Shown: positions 1 to 9,272 of the stretch, piece by piece
How positions within the stretch are numbered: position 1 is the stretch's first letter
How the letters are laid out: every line of letters starts with the position of its first letter
NCBI RefSeq assembly: GCF_946479755.1
Contig: NZ_CAMLHC010000021.1
Span: 80,446-144,445, forward strand
Reading direction: 5' to 3'
DNA from: an uncultured Chitinophaga sp.
GTDB lineage: Bacteria > Bacteroidota > Bacteroidia > Chitinophagales > Chitinophagaceae
Length of the DNA stretch: 64,000 nt
The notes under the pieces: model-generated
Told to the model about the DNA's origin: nothing
Seen by the model: the letters and a program-made list of their open reading frames with translations, nothing else
The model's database searches: none
Program-made: the position numbers and the translations under genes

Positions 1-2009
1 AGGGTCACCTGCAGTCCTTTTAAAGTAACCTGGAGCCGCCCTTTTACCGGACGGTTGAGGATGTTGGTCAGCTGCAGCCGCATCACCGGCAATCGGGAAA
101 TGCGGGCAGTCATATCCTTCGGTATGATCTCCACCGGCTCATAGCCTTCTATGCGGGCGGTTTTCAGCGCCGCCAGCAATTTGCTGAAAGAGCCTTTGGA
201 ACCGTCGGTACGCAGATAGTAACCCTGACTGTTGAGTGGAATTTCCAGCTGGCCGTTCTTCGCATACAGCGGATTGCCATAAAAATCATACAACCGCAGA
301 TACGAAGCGGCAGGCAGTAGCATACGGCCGCCGGTAAGCGGAAGGTATTTTTGCAACGCCTGTTGCAGGCTGTCGGCTTGCGGATTGCCGGCAGCGATGG
401 CGGCCCTTATCTTCTCCTTTTCCATCACTTCCGGCAGCCCTCTCACGCCTCGGAACAATACTCTCTCTGCACCAAAGGCGTCACCAATGTCACCGCTGAT
501 CACGGCAGTACCGTCGTCCGGATGCTGCCCGCCGTCGAATATCATGATCCACGGCAGCCCATTGGGAAACAGCAGCCGGTTGAAGTTGCGTTCGCCTACC
601 AGGTGTTGTACCGCACCCAGCGCAGCGGCCTGCGACCAGGTATCGGGGATGCGGGTGATCTCTTTGGTGCCTTGGGGTGTCAGCACCTTCTGCGTAAAAC
701 GCTCGCTGCCGCGGCCACCGGTGTACATGTAGCCGGCGTAAATGCCCATGGAACGGTCATAACCGGAAGACCGGTTGGTGGCCACGGTAAGGCCTATACG
801 ATCATCGGTGTTGCCTACCCAGCTTTCGGTGTCCCAGATTTTTACGCGGCCCCTGGGAGATCGACGGTTAACCCACTCCGGATAAATGGCCGGCGATTCC
901 ATGCCCTGGTAGTGGATGGAACAGAAATCGAAAATAGGGAGGAAGGTCATTTTGCCGTCGGCAAATAGTTTGTCCCAGGCATTGGAGTTGGAATCGCCAC
1001 CGCCTACCAGCACGTCGGCGCCTCTCTTGCGTGCATCCAGCACGGCCTGCGCCATTACGCGGTATATCTCACGGTACCGCAAAATATCGGATTGCCACCC
1101 GGAGATGGAAGCGCCTTCCCACGGCTCGTTCCATAACGATACCGCAGTGACGGGCCCCTTCGGCCAGCCATACTGCACACACAGCCGGTGCACGAATTGC
1201 TGGAAATCGGTATCGGAAGCAGGCGCCCATACAAGGTCCTGTTTCGTTTTTTTCATCACCCGGTTAGAATCGAGAAAGGAGCGTGGCATGCCCAGTGGCT
1301 GGGGTGCCGTGCCTGCGCCAAACATCAGTAACACCGTGATGTTTTTGGACTGGTACTCTTTCAGTTTGACATCCAGCGCCTGCATCTTTTGCGTATAGTC
1401 GGCAGCGGTAGTGGGCGTGTAATCCACGCCCATCCGGATGGCCTGCACGCCCACCCTCTGGAGAAAATCAGCGCCCATGTCGTCCAGCGATTGTTTGGGG
1501 TACTGCAGCCGCTGTGGGTTAGCGGCGAACGTACGTACTACGCTGGTCACCAGGCGCCGGCCGTATTTCCCGAGGTCCATCACCAGCGCATACCCGCCAA
1601 AACGGGCGGGTATGCGGGGTAAATGCTCAAGGTTGACATAACCGCCGGCCGGAATGTTCACCTGCAGCGGAACAGTAGTTACTGCTCCCTGGCGGACCAT
1701 CTCAGGCAACCAGATATCTCCCGGCATGGCATGGGTGCCATAAGGAATCAGCGCTATGCTACCACTGGCCACCAGTGGCTCCTTGAGCCGGTTGACCACC
1801 TGGAGGGTGTATGAGGGCTGCTCCCCGGGCCACAACACATTAGTAGGGCAGGAGGCACGAATAACGCTGACATCATAGTCATAGTGCCGCTGATTATTTT
1901 TTACGCCTAAAACCTGTTCATAGTGCACCCAGTCGGCAGGCGCTTTCATTTGCGCCATACCGTTATACCCGCTGCTGATCAACAGCCCGAGTATCCATAA
2001 ATATTTCAT
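1..2009 (-). CDS. Secreted clan GH-A glycoside hydrolase, C-terminus cut by window edge
   Basis: The reading frame opens with ATG at 2009 after an A/G-rich leader and stays open to base 1, so at least 669 residues are present and the stop lies outside the window. A short signal peptide ends near GMAQ. A beta-sandwich-like N-terminal part is followed by a TIM-barrel with SLWNEPWEG (Glu295, acid/base position after strand 4) and IWDTESWVG (Glu395, nucleophile position on strand 7), the arrangement of clan GH-A. The exact GH family (GH39-like or GH5-like) cannot be fixed by eye. It starts 13 bp after the T9SS beta-propeller gene and is probably the last visible cistron of the SusC/SusD operon, so it is likely the enzyme that cuts the glycan imported by that pair. 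Substrate unknown. Confidence 0.7.
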   Translation of the reverse strand, partial: MKYLWILGLLISSGYNGMAQMKAPADWVHYEQVLGVKNNQRHYDYDVSVIRASCPTNVLWPGEQPSYTLQVVNRLKEPLVASGSIALIPYGTHAMPGDIWLPEMVRQGAVTTVPLQVNIPAGGYVNLEHLPRIPARFGGYALVMDLGKYGRRLVTSVVRTFAANPQRLQYPKQSLDDMGADFLQRVGVQAIRMGVDYTPTTAADYTQKMQALDVKLKEYQSKNITVLLMFGAGTAPQPLGMPRSFLDSNRVMKKTKQDLVWAPASDTDFQQFVHRLCVQYGWPKGPVTAVSLWNEPWEGASISGWQSDILRYREIYRVMAQAVLDARKRGADVLVGGGDSNSNAWDKLFADGKMTFLPIFDFCSIHYQGMESPAIYPEWVNRRSPRGRVKIWDTESWVGNTDDRIGLTVATNRSSGYDRSMGIYAGYMYTGGRGSERFTQKVLTPQGTKEITRIPDTWSQAAALGAVQHLVGERNFNRLLFPNGLPWIMIFDGGQHPDDGTAVISGDIGDAFGAERVLFRGVRGLPEVMEKEKIRAAIAAGNPQADSLQQALQKYLPLTGGRMLLPAASYLRLYDFYGNPLYAKNGQLEIPLNSQGYYLRTDGSKGSFSKLLAALKTARIEGYEPVEIIPKDMTARISRLPVMRLQLTNILNRPVKGRLQVTLKGLQVT

Positions 2010-2022
2010 CTCTTTTTTCTTT

Positions 2023-4185
2023 TTATAGCTTAATGAATTTCTGCTGCCCTGTCACTTTGTTACTGGCGGCATCAGTGACGCGCAGCACATAAGATCCGGG
2101 CAGCAGGCTGGCTACATCGGCCTGTAACGTGCCTGTACCATTGGTCCGTATCGTTCTGACCATCTTGCCCGAAAAATCAAAGATGTCAAGTTTGTATCCT
2201 TTGGCGGCTGTTTGTTTCAGATCGATGTACAGTATTTTTTCCACGGGATTGGGGAATATCCTAAGGGCGCTGCCGGTGTTGCGGCCAGGTATCGCCGCGG
2301 TGGCAGCGGTGCTGTCGGTCGTTGGCGGCGGTGCCGGCGTCCAGCGGTACAGTACTATCTTGTTGGCGTTGTAATCGTCTTTGGTGATCAGGTATTCCCC
2401 GGTGGTACGATGATATGCTTTGATGCCATACTGTGAATCCACGTCATTGCCAACATATACGGCCGGATTGCTGCTGTTCATGGTGAGTGCCAGCGCACCG
2501 GTGCTGAGGTCAAACACATCGATGTCGGGAATGGCATAGTAGCCTACGAAAAGATAGTTGCCGGCGGCAGACATGGATTTGGCCACTGCGCGGCTCAGCG
2601 TGATCACCAGGTCGGGTGTGCGGTTGCCGGCTTTCCAGCCGCGGTAAACTTCTATCCTGTTACCAATCAGTGTCCAGTCGGTATTACCGCCGGCGAGCAC
2701 CATCATATCGCTGGCAGGAACATATTCTATCCTGTTCAGCCGTGCGATGGAGGCAGGGGTGGGTGTAGATACCACAGGGCCGTAGATCGGTTTACCATTG
2801 GGAGCGAAGCCGGTCAGCGGATAATGCTGGATGGCGTTGGTTTTGTCCTGCGAGATCCAGATATCGCCGATGGAATCGAGGCAGAAGCCGTTGCGCACTT
2901 TACTGATGGTATCTCCGGGAATGGCGATGTAACCGTCGGTCGCCTCATTGAAGTAATAGGTATAAAACACGTCGGCGTTCTGGTTGTTGGCGATCAGTAT
3001 TTTATGTCCGTTTACATTCGCGAAATGCCCGAAGTGCTCACCCCTGGCATGATCTGTCATCTGTATGCGGGCATCCTGCGGATAACGGTAAGGATCTACG
3101 GTATTGGCCACGTAGGCGCCACCGTCGGTACCGGTATACGCGTAGAGGATGTTGCCGCTGTAAAACCAGGTGCCGTCGCTGCCTGCATCAGCGGAAGCGT
3201 TGCCTTCGAAGTTGAGCGCCTGCAGTGTCCACTGAAGGTTGCCGACGCTGTTGTAGCAGTGGATGTCGGTAGCGCCGTTACGGCCCAGGTCCCATGTGCC
3301 GCCCCACGGGTTGTTGAGCACATACAGGTTGCCCGCTGCATCACGACCAATGCCCGCTACCCGCGTAAAACGTTTGTCGCCAACGGTGCCGCGGAGAGTG
3401 GTGGACTGGTTCAGGTAACCGCCCTGTACGCCGAAGGTGCCGGTCAGTACGGGCGTGCCCGTTAGGTTACTGTAAATTTTGATCTGCATGTCGGGGCCCT
3501 GATCGCCAATCAGCAATTGGCCGCGGGCGCTGTCGGCATAGAGCGCGGAAGGCCGTGCGCCGGAGCCCAGTGCTATCACAGGACCGGCTACCCCCGTAGT
3601 GTCAAAGCTGGCGACGTTGCCGCTGCTTTGCTGCGCTACCCACAGACGGCCGCTGCTGTCGATGGCCAGTGCGCCCGGTGCGCTCACCGTCCACTGCCGG
3701 ACGGCCACGCCCCCGTTGGTGTACACTTTAACCTGGTTGTTCATCATATCGCTGACGTATATACGGCCATACGAAGCAACAATACCCGTAATGGCGTCGC
3801 CGGTACCGGTATTAACAGGGATCAGCAGGTCCCGCACTTTGGTGCTGCGGTTGTAGCGTCCCACCTTGCCGTTGTTGGGCGCCTGCTGCGCAGTATAGAT
3901 ATAAGAAGCGTCGCCGCCGATGGCGCTGCCCTGCGATTCTTTGTTGCCGCCCATGGAACCCAGCGTGGCGCCGTTCTGGTAGATACCGATGTTACGCCCT
4001 TTTTCATCCCACATGGAGGCGGTATATACTACTCCCTGGGGGGACACCCACATCGAGCGGGCGCAGTTGCCTACATGGTTGCTTTCATCAGGAAAATTAT
4101 TACCCATCCAGGTGGTAATATACTGGCCCTGTGCGCCGGCATAAGCCAGCAGCAAGCCTGACAGTACGGTAAATGTTTTTTTCAT
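2023..4185 (-). CDS. Secreted beta-propeller protein with T9SS type A sorting tail
   Basis: A 720-residue protein with an N-terminal signal peptide (MKKTFTVLSGLLLAYAGAQG). The body consists of repeated blade-like segments (for example GRIYVSDMMNNQVKVYTNGG and SSGRLWVAQQSSGNVASFD) typical of NHL/SMP30-like propellers. The last 80 residues are a classic type IX secretion sorting domain: LRIFPNPVEKILYIDL, then a SGKMVRTI-like strand, GSYVLRVTD and a final FIKL. It should therefore cross the outer membrane by T9SS and be released or anchored at the surface. It lies between SusD and the glycosidase in the same operon, which suggests a role in binding or processing the same glycan. No catalytic motif was recognised, so the enzymatic function is unknown. 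Confidence 0.75.
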   Translation of the reverse strand: MKKTFTVLSGLLLAYAGAQGQYITTWMGNNFPDESNHVGNCARSMWVSPQGVVYTASMWDEKGRNIGIYQNGATLGSMGGNKESQGSAIGGDASYIYTAQQAPNNGKVGRYNRSTKVRDLLIPVNTGTGDAITGIVASYGRIYVSDMMNNQVKVYTNGGVAVRQWTVSAPGALAIDSSGRLWVAQQSSGNVASFDTTGVAGPVIALGSGARPSALYADSARGQLLIGDQGPDMQIKIYSNLTGTPVLTGTFGVQGGYLNQSTTLRGTVGDKRFTRVAGIGRDAAGNLYVLNNPWGGTWDLGRNGATDIHCYNSVGNLQWTLQALNFEGNASADAGSDGTWFYSGNILYAYTGTDGGAYVANTVDPYRYPQDARIQMTDHARGEHFGHFANVNGHKILIANNQNADVFYTYYFNEATDGYIAIPGDTISKVRNGFCLDSIGDIWISQDKTNAIQHYPLTGFAPNGKPIYGPVVSTPTPASIARLNRIEYVPASDMMVLAGGNTDWTLIGNRIEVYRGWKAGNRTPDLVITLSRAVAKSMSAAGNYLFVGYYAIPDIDVFDLSTGALALTMNSSNPAVYVGNDVDSQYGIKAYHRTTGEYLITKDDYNANKIVLYRWTPAPPPTTDSTAATAAIPGRNTGSALRIFPNPVEKILYIDLKQTAAKGYKLDIFDFSGKMVRTIRTNGTGTLQADVASLLPGSYVLRVTDAASNKVTGQQKFIKL

Positions 4186-4217
4186 AAACGTGGAGTTTGA
4201 GGGTTTAAAAAAGCGGA

Positions 4218-5612
4218 TTAATAGCCGTGATTTTGTACCAGCCGCGGATTGCGGCCCAGCTCACGCAGCGGGATGGGCCACAACGACTGGTCGGCGGTGA
4301 TGCCCAGCACGGCGCCGGCACGGCCGGTGCGTACCAGGTCATAAAAGCGATGCCCTTCAAATGCCAGCTCTTTGAAACGTTCGTTTTCAATGGCGGGCGT
4401 CAGATCGGCATCGGTTTCACCGGCGGCAGGAAAATCATGGGCGGAAGGAGTAGTGGTCGGCAGTCCGAAGGCACGGCGGCGGATAATATTCAGCATGGCG
4501 ATCGCTTTGGTATGCTTGCCCAGCTTGTCCAGCGCCTCGGCGTTGACCAGGATGATGTCGGCCAGCCGCAGGGCGATGATATTGGGCTCGGTACCATTGG
4601 TCAGCCGCACATACTTGTTGACATAATTCACCGGCGTGGTAGCGGTGGAAAGCCCCAGGGCGGCGCTCTTACGGATATCGCCGGCTTCATAGGCGTTCAC
4701 TATCTTATCGGTAGGCGCTATCTGATAACTGCCGGTCTGCTGCCCGGCAGGGATACCGTTAACGGGCATGTAAAAACTGAACAACCCGTTGGCCTGGGCG
4801 GAAGAGCTCACGTATTGTATTTCAAAAACAGACTCGGTGCTGTTTTTCCCGCTGACGGTAAACATATTGCTATAGGCGGCACTGCCGCTCACCAGCGCAT
4901 AGAGGGGATTGTTTATCACATCCTGTGCCTTCACGGCGGCGGAGTCGTATTTTTTCATGCTGAGGTATGCTTTGGCCAGTAACGCTTTAGCCGTGCCCTG
5001 CGTGGCGCGCCCGCGCGTGTCCGCACCACTGGCATAACTAACGGGCAACGATGATTCGGCAATGGTGAGGTCCGCAATAATCTGTTGAAAGATAACGTCC
5101 ACGGGGGAACGTTCTATGGTAAAGTCTGCGTTAAAGGAATTATAGGGCTGCGTTACCAGAGGAACAGGTCCATATGCTTTAAGCAGGTTAAAATAGAAGT
5201 AGGCCCGCAGGAAACGCGCTTCCCCCAGCAATTCCTGCTTCCGGCTGGCGGTGAACAGGCTGTCTTTCATGCCGGGCAGGTTTTTCAGCAGGTCATTGGC
5301 CCGGCCGATACCGGTATAGTTGTTCTGCCAGTAGGAAGCCACGATCGGGTTGTCAACCGGGATGCCATGCTGGCTGAAAGGCGCGTAATTGATGAGTAAC
5401 GCCGTAGTGACGTCAGATGCGGCGTCAAAGGCGACGGGGAACTGCTGCGCCATGGTCTGCGCGGCAGGGTAGATGCCGATGGCGGCACTTTCGGCGTCAT
5501 TGGCGGTCTGCCAGAAATTGTCTTCTGCAATGGTGTATTCCGGCACCTGGTCCAGTACTTTGGTGCAGGCGGCAAATGCGATAGTGATGAGTAGGAATCC
5601 TGTTTTTTTCAT
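4218..5612 (-). CDS. SusD/RagB-family surface glycan-binding lipoprotein
   Basis: A 464-residue lipoprotein with lipobox AFAAC (Cys16). It has the SusD/RagB hallmarks: an N-terminal segment starting VLDQVPEYTIAEDNFWQTANDAE, TPR-like helices around GEARFLRAYFYFNLLKAYG, and a C-terminal segment NERFKELAFEGHRFYDLVR followed by PIPLRELGRNP. SusD proteins cap a SusC channel in the outer membrane and capture the oligosaccharide. The start is only 10 bp after the SusC stop, as expected for the obligate pair. It is slightly shorter than many relatives (about 500-550 residues) but looks complete. Confidence 0.93.
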   Translation of the reverse strand: MKKTGFLLITIAFAACTKVLDQVPEYTIAEDNFWQTANDAESAAIGIYPAAQTMAQQFPVAFDAASDVTTALLINYAPFSQHGIPVDNPIVASYWQNNYTGIGRANDLLKNLPGMKDSLFTASRKQELLGEARFLRAYFYFNLLKAYGPVPLVTQPYNSFNADFTIERSPVDVIFQQIIADLTIAESSLPVSYASGADTRGRATQGTAKALLAKAYLSMKKYDSAAVKAQDVINNPLYALVSGSAAYSNMFTVSGKNSTESVFEIQYVSSSAQANGLFSFYMPVNGIPAGQQTGSYQIAPTDKIVNAYEAGDIRKSAALGLSTATTPVNYVNKYVRLTNGTEPNIIALRLADIILVNAEALDKLGKHTKAIAMLNIIRRRAFGLPTTTPSAHDFPAAGETDADLTPAIENERFKELAFEGHRFYDLVRTGRAGAVLGITADQSLWPIPLRELGRNPRLVQNHGY

Positions 5613-5622
5613 GTCTGCTGCT

Positions 5623-8600
5623 TTAGAAATTCAGGTTTAGTCCGGCCATAAAAGTGCGGGGCTGTGGCTGTACTGCCCAGTCTATGCCCAACTGCGAGTT
5701 TTTGACAGACTGGTTCTGTGATTCGGGATCATACCCGGAATAGTTGGTGATGAGGAACAGGTTCTGACCGCTCACATACACGCGGGCGCTGCTGAAACGG
5801 ATACGTTTCAACAGGGCGGAAGGAAACGTATAGCCGACAGTGATATTCTTCATACGGATAAAAGAACCGTCTTCTACAAAACGCTGGGATACCTCGCCGT
5901 TGGTGAGACTGCCCGGTGTCACCGGATCATTAAAAACAGCTTTCGGCACATCGGTATGTGTGTTGGCCGGCGTCCAGCGGTCCAGCGTTTTGGCGTCGCC
6001 GTTATTGTAGTTGCTCATGCGCTCGAGCATGCTGCGGGTCTGGTTGTACACCTTGTTGCCGTACGACCAGTAGAAAAAGAAGCTGAGGTCTATGCCTTTA
6101 TAGCTGAACGAGTTGGTCAGGCCGCCGGTGAAATCGGGCAGCGCATTGCCAAGGATCACACGGTCGGCCGCCGTGATCCTGCCGTCTTTGTTGATGTCGT
6201 CATAGATCATATTGCCGGTGGCAGGATCTACGCCTTTGTTGCGATATCCGAAGAATGACCCAACAGGTTCGCCTACACGGAAAATGCTGGTAGGCTGACT
6301 GGTATAAAAGGAGCCAGGCAGGCTTTCAGTGAAATCAGAGCTGGAAGGATCGCCGGCCACGGTTTCAGGCAGACTGGTAATCTTATTGCGGTTAAAATAG
6401 AGGTTGAAGTTGGTGTTCCAGGTGAACTTGCCCCGGATATTTTCTGTGTTGATGCCTATCTCCAGCCCTTTATTCATGAGTTGCCCGATGTTGGCGCCGT
6501 TAGTGCGGTTAAACCCGGAGGTATAGGGAAGTTCCAGTTTGAAGATCAGCCGGTTGGTGATTTTCCGGTAAGCCTCCACGGTAACGTTGATGCGGTTGTC
6601 GAGGAAAGCCATGTCCAGCGCAAGGTTGGTGGCCGTGGTGGCTTCCCAGCTAAGGTCGCGGTTGGAGAGGGAAGTGGGGGCAATACCTGCGGCAGCGCCG
6701 TAGTTGTAACCCGTGGAGTAGGTAGCGAGGGAGGGGAAGTCGCTACCCAGACCTTCGTTGTTGCCGGTAACGCCAACGCTGCCCCGCAGCTTCAGGTCAT
6801 TGAAGAAACGCTGATCTTTCATGAACGATTCGTTGATGATGCGCCACGCTGCGGAGATGGAAGGAAAGAAACCATACTTTTTGTTGGCGCCGAAACGGGA
6901 AGATCCGTCTGTGCGCAGTACGCCTTCCAGCAGATAGCGGTCGTCATAATTATAACTTGCCCGGCCAAAATAGCTCACCAGCCCCCATTGGGAGCGGTAG
7001 TCCAGCGGAGAGAACAGGTTGGTGAAACCGGTGACGGACTGAATAATATCGGTGGAGTTGGTGTTACCGGAAACGCTGATGCGGCGTACATTGGCTTCCT
7101 GCGCACTTTGCCCCAGCAGCACGGTGAGTTTGTGTTTACCGCGGAAGGCAGGTGTATAGGAAAGGGTATTTTCATTCACCCACAGAAATTGAGAAAACAC
7201 AGACACGAAACCGGTGGCGGGCGACTGGTTGTTGACCAGTTTGGACTGGTACCGGTCATCGGTTACCTGCTGGTTGTCGAAGCCAAAGCTGGTCCTGAAT
7301 TTCAGGCCGGGGACGATCGTGTATTCGCCATAGAGGTTACCGATGTAACTGTCCACAACAGACTGGAACCGCAGCGAATGTGCGATCATCACCGGGTTGG
7401 TCCAGCGCCGGTTGGGATCAGTGTAAAAGGTGCCGTTAGGATTATAGATCGGGTCGTTGGGGTTTTCGATCAATGCCAGCGCCAGCACGGATTGCCCGGA
7501 GAAACTGTTGTCCATACGGTTGTTGACAGAGTGTACGCCGGTAAGGTTCACGCCGATCTTCAATTTGTCGGTGGCCATGAAGTCGAAGTTCACGCGGCCG
7601 TTGAACCGCTTGAAATGCTGCACGCCTGCAATGGTACCGGTTTGATCGAGATAACCAACAGATACGTAGTGGGAAGTGCGTGGGGTACCGCCGGAAATGG
7701 AGAGGTTGTAGTTGGATACCGGTGCGGAGCGGAAAATGGCATCCTGCCAGTTGGTGTTCCTGCCGGTTTTCACGATGGCCGGGTCCAAAGGGAGGCCGGC
7801 ATTGGTGCGGGATTCGTTGAACAGGTCCACGAACTGGTCTCCGTTAAGCAGCGGTAATCTTTTCGGTACGTCGGACACACCGGTGTACATGCTGAAGTTA
7901 AAGCGGGATTTGCCTTCGGCGCCTCTTTTAGTGGTGATGAGAATGACGCCGTTGGCGCCTCTGGAGCCGTAGATGGCTGTGGCGGCGGCATCTTTCAGTA
8001 TTTCCACCGACTGGATGTCGTTGGGGTTGATGTTGTTGGTGGCCGTGATCCGCTGCCCGTCTCCTGAAACGCCGTATTGTGCAGCGGGCAGGTTGCTCAT
8101 AGGTACGCCGTCTATAACGTACAGCGGGCGGTTTTCTCCGAAGAGGGAGCCATTGCCACGGATACGGATATACGTTTCATCTCCCGGGGCGCCGGAGTTC
8201 TGTACTACCTGTACGCCCGGGGCTTTGCCCTGAAGGGCGGCGTCGAGGTTGGTCACGGCTACGCCGGCCAGCTCGCTACCTTTGATGGAAGAAACGGACG
8301 ATGTCAGGTTCTTTTTCTGTTGGGTGCCGTATCCCACCACCACGAGGTCATTCAGGGAATTGCTTTTCTGTTGCAGTACAATGTACAGCGTTTGTTGCCC
8401 GTTGACCGCCACTTCCTTCGATTCAAAGCCAACAGAGGTGCAGAGCAGTACGCTGTTATGTCCCGGTACGGCCACGGTATAGCTCCCCTGTGCATCGGTG
8501 GTGACGCCCGTAGTGGTGCCCTTGACCCGGACACTGACACCGGGCAGCGGTTGACCTTTATCGTCCGTAATTTTTCCGGATACCGACATGCGGGGTGTCT

Positions 8601-8970
8601 GCGCCTGGTTGTCTGGCGGCGGACTACTTTCTTTACGTGTCACCACCACAATCCTGTCGGTGATCTGATAGGTAAGGGAGAGGCCCTCGAGGAAGGGTTT
8701 CAATACCTGCTCCAGTGAAGCGTTTTTACACTCGAGCGATACGTTTTTGTAGGAGGCAGCGGGTTCTCCGCGCCAGATGAAAGAATATCCGGTCTGTTGT
8801 TTCAGCGTGGAAAATACTTTCTCCAAAGGCACGTTTTTCAGGGAAACCGTTACCTTCTGTGCGAAGCCGGCAGTACCTGCCAGCAACAGTGCGATGGTCA
8901 GTATGGCCCACAACGGTTTGGCCGGCTGTTTTTTTACAGCTGTGGGAATGCGCGTGGCAAGGAATTTCAT
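5623..8970 (-). CDS. SusC/RagA-family TonB-dependent outer-membrane transporter
   Basis: An 1115-residue protein. Domain order: signal anchor (about 20-40), STN domain (about 45-110, LKNVPLEKVFSTLKQQTGYS), carboxypeptidase-regulatory-like domain (about 128-205, GKITDDKGQPLPGVSVRVKG), TonB box region with VVVGYGTQQKKNLT, plug domain (PLYVIDGVPMSNLP) and a C-terminal 22-strand barrel ending LNLNF. The STN domain marks the subtype that signals substrate occupancy to a FecR-type anti-sigma factor, and a FecR gene and ECF sigma gene lie directly upstream. It therefore both imports an oligosaccharide and probably induces its own expression. No frameshift is seen. Confidence 0.95.
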   Translation of the reverse strand: MKFLATRIPTAVKKQPAKPLWAILTIALLLAGTAGFAQKVTVSLKNVPLEKVFSTLKQQTGYSFIWRGEPAASYKNVSLECKNASLEQVLKPFLEGLSLTYQITDRIVVVTRKESSPPPDNQAQTPRMSVSGKITDDKGQPLPGVSVRVKGTTTGVTTDAQGSYTVAVPGHNSVLLCTSVGFESKEVAVNGQQTLYIVLQQKSNSLNDLVVVGYGTQQKKNLTSSVSSIKGSELAGVAVTNLDAALQGKAPGVQVVQNSGAPGDETYIRIRGNGSLFGENRPLYVIDGVPMSNLPAAQYGVSGDGQRITATNNINPNDIQSVEILKDAAATAIYGSRGANGVILITTKRGAEGKSRFNFSMYTGVSDVPKRLPLLNGDQFVDLFNESRTNAGLPLDPAIVKTGRNTNWQDAIFRSAPVSNYNLSISGGTPRTSHYVSVGYLDQTGTIAGVQHFKRFNGRVNFDFMATDKLKIGVNLTGVHSVNNRMDNSFSGQSVLALALIENPNDPIYNPNGTFYTDPNRRWTNPVMIAHSLRFQSVVDSYIGNLYGEYTIVPGLKFRTSFGFDNQQVTDDRYQSKLVNNQSPATGFVSVFSQFLWVNENTLSYTPAFRGKHKLTVLLGQSAQEANVRRISVSGNTNSTDIIQSVTGFTNLFSPLDYRSQWGLVSYFGRASYNYDDRYLLEGVLRTDGSSRFGANKKYGFFPSISAAWRIINESFMKDQRFFNDLKLRGSVGVTGNNEGLGSDFPSLATYSTGYNYGAAAGIAPTSLSNRDLSWEATTATNLALDMAFLDNRINVTVEAYRKITNRLIFKLELPYTSGFNRTNGANIGQLMNKGLEIGINTENIRGKFTWNTNFNLYFNRNKITSLPETVAGDPSSSDFTESLPGSFYTSQPTSIFRVGEPVGSFFGYRNKGVDPATGNMIYDDINKDGRITAADRVILGNALPDFTGGLTNSFSYKGIDLSFFFYWSYGNKVYNQTRSMLERMSNYNNGDAKTLDRWTPANTHTDVPKAVFNDPVTPGSLTNGEVSQRFVEDGSFIRMKNITVGYTFPSALLKRIRFSSARVYVSGQNLFLITNYSGYDPESQNQSVKNSQLGIDWAVQPQPRTFMAGLNLNF

Positions 8971-9272
8971 ATTTTTTTCTCGTGGATTTTATACATGAAG
9001 CAATCATAAAACGTGGACGTTCCACACATTACTGTCCCGCACCGGGGGCCCCCGGCAATTTTCTGTTCCCGGGGGATGACTGTCCCGGTTTAAAAATGTT
9101 TAGCGGAAAAAATAGTGGCGTTTCTGTTGTCTTTACTACCTGGTTTTAATGCTGGTGTGTGTTAAATCGTTTGATTTTGGTTTTCAGTTAAAATATTGAA
9201 TGTTTGTTAGCAATGTACACTCGTTACCACCTGTGCCGGTTATAGGTTTTTGTCTGATTGGCGCCAGGGGCT
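8971..9272. other. FecR-SusC spacer with repeats and palindrome, no gene
   Basis: These 302 bp separate the end of the anti-sigma gene from the SusC start and contain no convincing ORF. They hold a perfect 14-bp GC palindrome (9042-9055), two copies of AT(K)ACTGTCCCG (9028-9039 and 9076-9087) and a hairpin at 9264-9282 whose loop contains the fecR stop codon. The hairpin has no U-tract on the minus strand, so it is not a clear terminator. The sigma-dependent SusC promoter is expected here, but I cannot pick out its -35/-10. Confidence 0.6.
9028..9087. repeat. 12-bp direct repeat pair flanking a GC palindrome upstream of susC
   Basis: ATTACTGTCCCG at 9028-9039 and ATGACTGTCCCG at 9076-9087 match at 11 of 12 positions and lie 48 bp apart. 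On the transcribed (minus) strand they read CGGGACAGT. Between them sits CCGGGGGCCCCCGG (9042-9055). The location in the leader of a sigma/anti-sigma controlled SusC gene suggests a regulatory site or a structured leader (inference). Confidence 0.5.

Noticed and set aside
6481..7857. Long plus-strand frame (458 codons) opposite the SusC gene
   Set aside because: It is a shadow frame; composition is Val/Gly/His-rich without domains, and the minus frame has full SusC homology features.
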